From a virus: a stretch of 21,218 bases of DNA. Positions within the stretch are counted from its first letter, which is position 1. Each line of letters opens with the position of its first letter. The translations under genes and the position numbers were made by a program. Below the pieces are notes generated by a model. That model made no database searches. It was not told where the DNA came from and saw nothing but the letters and a program-made list of their open reading frames with translations. Shown here one piece after another: positions 16,351-21,218 of this stretch. The stretch lies in the IMG/VR virus record IMGVR_UViG_3300006736_000116, positions 1 to 21,218 of that record, one strand, 5' to 3'.

Positions 16351-17418
16351 TTACATATTATTTATATAACCTGGGTCCATAGTACCTACAGCCCCAGCAT
16401 CATTAATGACTGATTCCCAACCAGCTAAGTTATCTCTTTTAATTATATCATTTTGATCAAATTCACCAAAATCTCCAGTTCGAACTTCTTCTAAATTCAT
16501 ACCAATTTTAATTCGTCTAGGAAGAAGTGTTTGTAAATCATAACCTTCTTTTTCTTCCCAACTCATTCTATAGTCTGTGCAAATACATGGGATATCCTGA
16601 TACATAACTCCATGCCGCAATCTTATTATAGGTGGTCCTGCTGTAGGATTACTAGCATTATTTGTCACACTAGCTCTTACAATATTAATCCAATATAAGA
16701 TCAAATCTATAAATTTAAAATTAGAATAATATTCATTTGAAGTTTGAGCAGCCCCAACTGCTGCGCCCATAGCCATCCCCATCCCAAAAGCCATTGGAGT
16801 TGGTCCGTACCCCCCATGCATTACGGTCTCATGTAACCCCATCACTGTGGCATTAGCTACATCCTGTGCATGTAATTGCTCTACATCCGTAGACACAAAT
16901 TTAGCAGGAGTCATTAAATAGGTTTTAATAATATACTCTCGTTCTTGCGGGCTTAAACCATGATTAGAGTCTAAAACTTGTTTAGCAGAATCACCTAATC
17001 CCTCTAGCCCTAGAAAATTATTTGCAATTTGAACGGCGGGATTCGTAAGTGTGTCTGGGGAAGCTACGGGAGATTTAAACTTTTCTCGCTCCATTTTAGG
17101 ATTCTCGTTTGTATTCAGTGTTGTAAAAAATTTATCTCTATTAATTTCAGGATGCTCGGTTTGGATATGAGGAAGGGTCATCCAAAAGGATAGAGTTAGT
17201 TGTCTTGAGTCGGCTCCCAAGTAACTATAAAGATTACTTGAGCGGGAGATTAAAGAATATTTCTGTAGTCTTGCTTTTTTCCTTTCCCTAATTTCAACAT
17301 TTTCAAAAAAGGGTAATTCTACAACAAAATAGTTACTACTTTCTGTTGGATTAGGAAAGTAGAACATTAGGTTAGTTCTATCAGGTAATCGCCTATCAAC
17401 TATATGTCTGTTTCCCAT
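16351..17418 (-). CDS. Tail tube initiator / baseplate tube-cap-like protein
   Basis: This 355-residue protein lies between tape measure and gp53-like genes, where T4-like phages place gp48/gp54-type proteins that start the tail tube on the hub. The N-terminal half has strands around FYFPNPTESSNYFVVELPFF (19-38) and LTLSFWMTLP (74-83). The C-terminal part has PPIIRLRHGVMYQDIPCICT (262-281), DYRMSWEEKEGYD (282-294) and LPRRIKIGMNLEEV (299-312), a beta pattern found in tube-like baseplate proteins (ligand strand, 'ip.i.t.y.msw', then 'p....v.l.l.E'). A Gly/Ala/Met-rich stretch lies at 202-224. An AGAGG SD (17426-17430) is 7 bases before the ATG. The assignment rests on strand pattern and context. 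Confidence 0.55.
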   Translation of the reverse strand: MGNRHIVDRRLPDRTNLMFYFPNPTESSNYFVVELPFFENVEIRERKKARLQKYSLISRSSNLYSYLGADSRQLTLSFWMTLPHIQTEHPEINRDKFFTTLNTNENPKMEREKFKSPVASPDTLTNPAVQIANNFLGLEGLGDSAKQVLDSNHGLSPQEREYIIKTYLMTPAKFVSTDVEQLHAQDVANATVMGLHETVMHGGYGPTPMAFGMGMAMGAAVGAAQTSNEYYSNFKFIDLILYWINIVRASVTNNASNPTAGPPIIRLRHGVMYQDIPCICTDYRMSWEEKEGYDLQTLLPRRIKIGMNLEEVRTGDFGEFDQNDIIKRDNLAGWESVINDAGAVGTMDPGYINNM

Positions 17419-17435
17419 TTAATTTCCTCTTTTCC

Positions 17436-19163
17436 CTAACCTTGATGCCCCGCATTAACACCCTGTCCAAACGCTGCCCGCATCAAGGGAAACATTTGCA
17501 TTATGGCTTCAGTAGCCTCTGCTGTACGTCTTTTATAATCCTCAGGATCAGCTACTTCGGGACTGATGCCCATTATCCTCGCAAGATTTTCTCCTAGAAT
17601 ATCCCTTGTTTCTACAAGTGCCCGTGCACCCGTGGTAGTGTCTGAGTTTGCTATTTCCAATTCTTTATTTCTAAGTTCTGCTAAGTGAGTTAGATAATCA
17701 TTTTGTACTCTACTTAGCCCCTCACCCTCTTCAATATCTTTTCTAAATTTATTTAATACATCAATTACATCATCAAACCGCTTTGATGATGAGGATGTAA
17801 ACTCTTTCCAATTAGATCTATTCTGATGCTGTTGCTCGAATATAGTTGCTCTTAATCCCCGTGAGGTTCGCTCCGCACTACTTTTTTTACTTTCATCCGA
17901 AAAAAGCCAGTGATCATACATTGCTACCAGAAAATCGCTAATTCCTAATCTAAGCTTTAAAAGACCAACTTCAGCTTTATCCCATGCCCCCCCAGCAGAA
18001 AACATATCATGAAATCCTTTTTTCATCGCTTCCATGGTCCCACGGATGCCCTTAGTAATTGTTATACTCCAATCAAGGGCTTGTAGTTGTAAATGCTTAA
18101 GCATCTTCGAAGCTCCCCCTAAACTCGTAATCCAACCAGCAGCCCAATCGGCAAGAGTATGACCTATAGCTGATAAAACATCTGCAAAATCTCGGAGAGG
18201 AGGGTAAAATTTAGTAGATAAAGCTTTATGTAAGGGAGCTAAAACTTCACTCTTCAAAGTAGAGAGGGTATTAGCATAATCTACAGCAGTCTCATTTTGA
18301 TCTCTCGCATGATTATTTAGCTGATCCATAATTATTCTCATATGCATAGACTCTTTACCAAGAGTCTTAGCAGCTATTCCAATCTGGTGTACGGGCGCGT
18401 TGATCCCCCCCGCTAGACCTGTAAATTGATCCGCAGCCTTACCGAAATTATCTTTTAATACTCTAAGTAACTCTGACACAGACTTCTGACCTGTTAGTTG
18501 TTCTCTAGCTTGACCCATCCCTAACATATGAAGGCGAGCAAAGGAATCCAAACTGGGGTCCATTACCAAGGACATAGCCTTCTGTAAAGAGCCAGCAAGA
18601 GGTGCCCCTATTTCTGCTTGGAATCTAGCGACTGCTTTGGTCAAATTCTCTGACATACCAGATAACCTAGCAACAGGCATTGCATCACTTAGATTCTTCA
18701 ACGCATTTACAAGAACATCTGTAGAAACACCAAACTTTTCTCCCCATTTAATGATATCAGCCGATAAAAGGTTCATTGACTCAAGAGATAAACCTCCTAC
18801 ATCTACAAGATTTGCCATTACGGTTGCTGTATTGGCAAAGGCAGTTCCCGTAAGCATCTGTTGATTAATTAACTTTGCTACGCCTGCGGTATTCCCCTGT
18901 AGTCCCGCCTCCAAAGACATGAAAGCTCCTCTAAACTGATTATCAATAGAACCCCGCAATCCCTGAATTGAAGCTGCAAAATCTGAATTAGTCTGCTCAA
19001 ATGTTGCGCCTAATGCAAGAGAAGCTTTTTGAGCCTCGTCTCCAAAATCCATAGCCCTGGCGAAGCTATCACGCAACTCATCCATAGCCCTCGTCAGCTT
19101 ATGCATTCCAGGAACCCATTTCTTTATTGCGTCTCCTGCGGCTACTGCTGCTCCTATTACCAT
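17436..19163 (-). CDS. Tape measure protein (gp29-like)
   Basis: This 575-residue protein is almost wholly helical and Ala/Gly/Leu-rich, with features of tail tape measures: a hydrophobic start (MVIGAAVAAGDAIKKW), amphipathic helices with AQKASLALGATFEQT (44-58) and repeated Ser/Ala/Gly loops, and hydrophobic helices around 325-355. Its length is close to T4 gp29 (590 residues). By the usual rule of about 1.5 angstrom per residue this predicts a tail of at most roughly 86 nm. Position at the head of the baseplate block, before the tube-initiator and hub genes, fits. An AGAGGA sequence lies about 12 bases before the ATG, overlapping the end of the upstream gene. The frame is intact from end to end. 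Confidence 0.83.
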   Translation of the reverse strand: MVIGAAVAAGDAIKKWVPGMHKLTRAMDELRDSFARAMDFGDEAQKASLALGATFEQTNSDFAASIQGLRGSIDNQFRGAFMSLEAGLQGNTAGVAKLINQQMLTGTAFANTATVMANLVDVGGLSLESMNLLSADIIKWGEKFGVSTDVLVNALKNLSDAMPVARLSGMSENLTKAVARFQAEIGAPLAGSLQKAMSLVMDPSLDSFARLHMLGMGQAREQLTGQKSVSELLRVLKDNFGKAADQFTGLAGGINAPVHQIGIAAKTLGKESMHMRIIMDQLNNHARDQNETAVDYANTLSTLKSEVLAPLHKALSTKFYPPLRDFADVLSAIGHTLADWAAGWITSLGGASKMLKHLQLQALDWSITITKGIRGTMEAMKKGFHDMFSAGGAWDKAEVGLLKLRLGISDFLVAMYDHWLFSDESKKSSAERTSRGLRATIFEQQHQNRSNWKEFTSSSSKRFDDVIDVLNKFRKDIEEGEGLSRVQNDYLTHLAELRNKELEIANSDTTTGARALVETRDILGENLARIMGISPEVADPEDYKRRTAEATEAIMQMFPLMRAAFGQGVNAGHQG

Positions 19164-19170
19164 CTAAATA

Positions 19171-19545
19171 TTATTCCTCTTCTTTCTTTGGTTTAGATAT
19201 CTTTCTCAAGGGTCCATACATTTTACTCATAATGTAGGTCTTATAACTATCTTGGGGTAATTCCTTATTATTATATAGATTTTCAAACGAAGCTGGTGTA
19301 TAAGTCCTATCCATAGGTAATTTGAATCCAGTTAGAAGGAGGCTGCCTGTTTTGGCACTTTTGGTAATAGGCTCAATTACTAAAAAGACTCTATACTCCT
19401 TCCAATTAGCATGCTTGTATTTGAACATTAAAAAATCCCCAGGAACCCCACAGGAATCACTCTTAGGGACGATGGAGATATTTTTATAGGGATCCACCCC
19501 TACTTGCTTTAAAAAACTTGAAATTTGTGGTGAAAATCTGGACAT
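19171..19545 (-). CDS. Small tail-module protein of unknown function
   Basis: This 124-residue protein is not recognised with confidence. It is basic and beta-rich: FLMFKYKHANWKEYRVFLVI (38-57), GSLLLTGFKLP (67-77), then DSYKTYIMSKMYGPLRKISK (98-117) and a charged tail (KPKKEEE). The layout 'FxY...LVi...l.gf.l...YKtY...l.ki' recalls small SH3-like proteins common in T4-like and jumbo phages near virion genes, but I cannot name the family. It is the first gene of the left-running virion operon, 7 bases before the tape measure, so it may be a tape-measure chaperone or baseplate assembly factor. No SD is visible before the ATG; instead a TATAAT sequence ends 7 bases upstream. Confidence 0.7.
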   Translation of the reverse strand: MSRFSPQISSFLKQVGVDPYKNISIVPKSDSCGVPGDFLMFKYKHANWKEYRVFLVIEPITKSAKTGSLLLTGFKLPMDRTYTPASFENLYNNKELPQDSYKTYIMSKMYGPLRKISKPKKEEE

Positions 19546-19586
19546 AGTTTATATTATATATTAATGTTAAAGAAAAATAATTAAAT
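19546..19586. promoter_or_regulatory. AT-rich divergent spacer with -10-like sequences
   Basis: This 41-base region between two divergent genes has only three G or C bases on the plus strand side by eye (positions 19547, 19566 and 19572). On the minus strand it holds a perfect TATAAT (19558-19553), 7 bases before the ATG of the tail operon's first gene. On the plus strand TATATT (19557-19562) lies 24 bases before the ATG at 19587. Neither has a recognisable -35 box. It is the most likely start region for the virion operon, but such AT-rich DNA produces these hexamers readily. Confidence 0.35.
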
Positions 19587-19886
19587 ATGCAAAGTGAAAA
19601 TTTAGATATTGATATAATTGATTTTTTAGATCTATTAAATGAAACATTAAGTTCTTCATTTGTAGAAAAATGGAGGTATAAGTACTCAGAAAAGTTTATA
19701 AAGCATTTTCAGCTAAAGCTACTCGCAGCCTTGAATAAGCAAAAACCTATCAAGATTGAGATGCTTTATAACTACTTAACTAAGAAATGTAAATACTCAC
19801 CAGAACAAGTAATACACTTCTTCGAAGCAATTGAAATTGAGTTATACTCCCCGTTTATTTTCGGGCGTTTGAAGAAGACTTCTTAA
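19587..19886 (+). CDS. Small helical protein of unknown function
   Basis: This 99-residue, plus-strand protein is predicted helical and charged (start MQSENLDIDIIDFLDLLNE; later MLYNYLTKKCKYSPEQVIHF). I do not recognise it. It is divergent from the tail operon across 41 bases and convergent with the nuclease gene, with which it overlaps by 32 bases at the 3' ends. No SD is seen upstream (only A-rich sequence). It fills the gap between two minus-strand genes that otherwise would be ~310 bases apart, and its amino-acid make-up is protein-like, so I think it is real. A small transcription accessory factor of the T4 gp33 kind, which also sits near late genes, is possible but not shown by any motif. 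Confidence 0.55.
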   Translation: MQSENLDIDIIDFLDLLNETLSSSFVEKWRYKYSEKFIKHFQLKLLAALNKQKPIKIEMLYNYLTKKCKYSPEQVIHFFEAIEIELYSPFIFGRLKKTS

Positions 19887-20643
19887 GATCTTTTAATTCT
19901 TCAATCTTTTTGTTCACTTCATGCACAGTACAAAACTCAGGACACGCACCTTTGTAAGCACACCAGTTGCAGAATTCATTCCTACTGGGTCTCATTTCTA
20001 TTTTCTTTTTCTTACGTATCTTCCAGATTTCATCCACAATCTTTCTAAGATGAGCGTTAATCTGAGGAACAGAATATTGTACGAAAACGAATGTATTTGT
20101 CAGAGGGTAGTAATGGGCAGCAACTATGTTTGAGATAGGAGTCTCATACATTTTACTGATAGCATAAGTATACCCCTTTAGTTGAGTATCCTGATAAAGC
20201 TCCACTTTACTCTTTTCCCGTTTTGAAGTCTTATAATCAATAATTAGGTATCCACCGTCTTTTCCCTTGATTACTCTATCAATGATACCATTAAGAGTAA
20301 TATCGTCTTTTACGGGAACTTCAAAGACTAATTCGGTTGCAACCGTTTCTCCTAACTTTGCGTTGAATTTAAGAAAATTCTCAATACACGTTAAATCTTT
20401 ACCCGTGTACTTCTTTGATACCTTGTATGAACCCTTCACGCCCTCAGCAATCTGCACTAATTCGTCCTTTGTGGTGGCTTTTACGCCATCCTCAAGAACT
20501 TTGTGGATATAAGATCCAAAGTGCAAAGCTTCGGTATTGGCCTCTTTGGGCTCAGGTAGCCTATCAACATACCTATAGCGGTACTTCAACTGGCATTGTT
20601 TAAAGGTCTGGAATTTTGATTCGGAAATTGTTTTTATGTACAT
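19855..20643 (-). CDS. PD-(D/E)XK nuclease with Fe-S cluster (RecB/Cas4-like)
   Basis: This 262-residue protein is a RecB-family nuclease, most like Cas4/AddB-type exonucleases. Seen in order: C17 in FKQCQLKYRYRY; motif I H47 in LHFGSYIHKVLE; motif II D122 in LNGIIDRVI; motif III D136-Y-K138 in YLIIDYKTSK; the QxxxY motif Q154-Y158; and C225, C228, C234, C238 in FCNWCAYKGACPEFC. C17 plus three of the C-terminal Cys would hold a 4Fe-4S cluster. The catalytic set is complete. Expected role: 5'-3' or end-processing exonuclease in phage replication or recombination, which fits the divergent primase next to it. A strong SD, GAGGTGAT, lies before the ATG. Standalone phage proteins of this type exist without CRISPR, and none is seen here. 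Confidence 0.87.
   Translation of the reverse strand: MYIKTISESKFQTFKQCQLKYRYRYVDRLPEPKEANTEALHFGSYIHKVLEDGVKATTKDELVQIAEGVKGSYKVSKKYTGKDLTCIENFLKFNAKLGETVATELVFEVPVKDDITLNGIIDRVIKGKDGGYLIIDYKTSKREKSKVELYQDTQLKGYTYAISKMYETPISNIVAAHYYPLTNTFVFVQYSVPQINAHLRKIVDEIWKIRKKKKIEMRPSRNEFCNWCAYKGACPEFCTVHEVNKKIEELKDLKKSSSNARK
20636..20643. promoter_or_regulatory. Shared palindromic start of the divergent nuclease and primase genes
   Basis: ATGTACAT is its own reverse complement. Read rightward it gives the primase ATG (20636-20638); read leftward it gives the nuclease ATG (20643-20641). Both proteins therefore begin Met-Tyr-Ile. No DNA lies between the two genes, so each promoter and ribosome-binding site must sit inside the other gene. 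Confidence 0.65.
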
Positions 20644-21218
20644 AATATCACCTCAGTTTATTAGAGACTATATTACTGAAAAGTTCAGCGATGTAGGCAA
20701 ACTCTCTGCAAATGCCCGCGAATTCATTCTTGAGTCGGTCTTCGTTGAGAATGACTGGAAACGGCATATGAGCATCAATATAGATAGTGGTCTATGGCAA
20801 TGCTTCAAGACGGGGCGTACTGGAAACTTCACCAGCCTCTATGCTCATGTAGAGAATCTTCCTTATTTTAGAGCACAGCGGGATTTACTAATTAAAAACT
20901 TTGAATTTCTTGGAGAGGAGATTCCCGAATTAGACAGACCCACACAAACACATACTGAGCTAGATACATCTAAACTCGAACCTATTTCTATATCGTCAGC
21001 TTATAGTGAAGATAAGGATGTTCTCTTAGCTTGGAGTTTTTTGTTTGGTAGAAAGCTCTTTAATGAAACTTCCGAAGAAAAGGAACCCTTCTACCTGTGT
21101 ATGCATGGAAAGTTTCACAACAGGATAATTATCCCTTTTCGTAAAGATGAGGTAGTTTACTACTACCAGGGAAGGACCCTTTTAGATGCTAGACCTAAGT
21201 ACCTCAACCCCTCCACAG
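20636..21218 (+). CDS. DNA primase, N-terminal part (cut by window edge)
   Basis: ATG at 20636 opens a frame of 194 residues that runs off the right edge. The region around RHMSINIDSGLWQCFKTGRTG (split: RHMSINIDSGL 43-53, WQCFKTGRTGNF 54-65) corresponds to the zinc-ribbon area of CHC2-type primases, followed by a helical stretch. FHNRIIIPFRKDEVVYYYQG (160-179) and RPKYLNPS (186-193) match the segment that precedes the TOPRIM domain in phage primases. The TOPRIM catalytic motifs lie beyond the window. Of the usual zinc ligands only H44 and C56 remain (T59 stands where the last Cys should be), so the ribbon may not bind zinc. The start chosen keeps the conserved N-terminal helix; an upstream extension in frame is open but overlaps the nuclease gene. 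A weak GGA, with no good SD, precedes it. Confidence 0.82.
   Translation, partial: MYIISPQFIRDYITEKFSDVGKLSANAREFILESVFVENDWKRHMSINIDSGLWQCFKTGRTGNFTSLYAHVENLPYFRAQRDLLIKNFEFLGEEIPELDRPTQTHTELDTSKLEPISISSAYSEDKDVLLAWSFLFGRKLFNETSEEKEPFYLCMHGKFHNRIIIPFRKDEVVYYYQGRTLLDARPKYLNPST
20647..20654 (-). promoter_or_regulatory. Strong Shine-Dalgarno of the nuclease gene, inside primase codons 4-7
   Basis: GAGGTGAT on the minus strand, complementary to the canonical 16S rRNA tail; from the end of GAGG there are 7 bases to the ATG at 20643. It is embedded in the opening codons of the oppositely oriented primase gene. Confidence 0.7.

Noticed and set aside
16359-16366. TATAAATA on the minus strand as a T4-type late promoter before the gp53-like gene
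   Set aside because: The octamer also occurs inside coding regions on both strands (for example near 3566, 5058 and 10335), as expected in AT-rich DNA, and its position would place the start at the ATG within a coupled junction.
188-19545. A bacterial contractile injection system (PVC/Afp-like) or R-type tailocin instead of a phage
   Set aside because: Gene order is similar, but a primase and a nuclease follow immediately and there is no AAA+ ATPase, toxin or PAAR gene here. A phage genome explains the window better, though the head genes lie outside.
19871-19896. Inverted repeats between the convergent genes as a bidirectional terminator
   Set aside because: AAGAAG-A-CTTCTT has no loop space and AAGATCTT is too short; no convincing GC stem plus U-tract is present.
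19855-20643. The Cas4-like nuclease as part of a CRISPR system
   Set aside because: No repeats, Cas1, Cas2 or other cas genes are present; stand-alone nucleases of this family are common in phage replication modules.

Overview
This window looks like part of the genome of a large AT-rich tailed phage with a contractile (myovirus-type) tail, or a metagenomic contig from one. Evidence: a left-running block of tightly packed virion genes contains recognisable T4/P2-type baseplate parts (gp25-like, gp6/baseplate-J-like, P2 gpI-like, gp53-like, a gp5/VgrG-like spike) and a short tape-measure protein. To its right lie two DNA-metabolism genes, a RecB/Cas4-like nuclease and a primase. Several genes carry Shine-Dalgarno sequences (for example at 12014-12020, 17426-17430 and 20647-20654), so the host probably uses SD-led initiation. 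Nothing in the window names the host. The style of the structural proteins recalls marine T4-like phages (inference).

Layout. 1-19545, minus strand: eleven genes read right to left with gaps of 17 bases or less, most of them stop/start junctions (TAATG, ATGA, TAA-ATG). In order of transcription they are: small unknown protein (19171-19545), tape measure (17436-19163), tube-initiator-like protein (16351-17418), gp53-like wedge protein (16045-16350), large hub-like protein (13160-16045), spike (12019-13155), giant LamG-sulfatase virion protein (6825-12008), gp25-like (6357-6824), gp6-like (4732-6360), gpI-like with long adhesin-like extension (188-4732), and the start of another virion protein (1-187). 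19546-19586 is a 41-base AT-rich divergent spacer. 19587-19886 is a small plus-strand unknown gene. 19855-20643 (minus) is an Fe-S PD-(D/E)XK nuclease. 20636-21218 (plus) is the N-terminal part of a primase whose start codon shares one 8-base palindrome with that of the nuclease. No stretch longer than 300 bases lacks a gene; I saw no tRNA, CRISPR, IS element or integrase.

The genes of the left block fit one assembly path: the tape measure sets tail length on a hub (13160-16045) tipped by the spike (12019-13155). Wedges form from gp53-, gp25-, gp6- and gpI-like proteins, and the gpI-like protein connects to fibres.

The outstanding feature is the 1727-residue protein between the spike and gp25 genes. 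In a single open frame it joins a phage structural N-terminus, a LamG/concanavalin-like domain and a complete formylglycine-type sulfatase with all ten canonical active-site residues. This predicts a phage particle carrying a carbohydrate sulfatase on its baseplate, presumably to desulfate a sulfated surface polysaccharide or matrix during host access.
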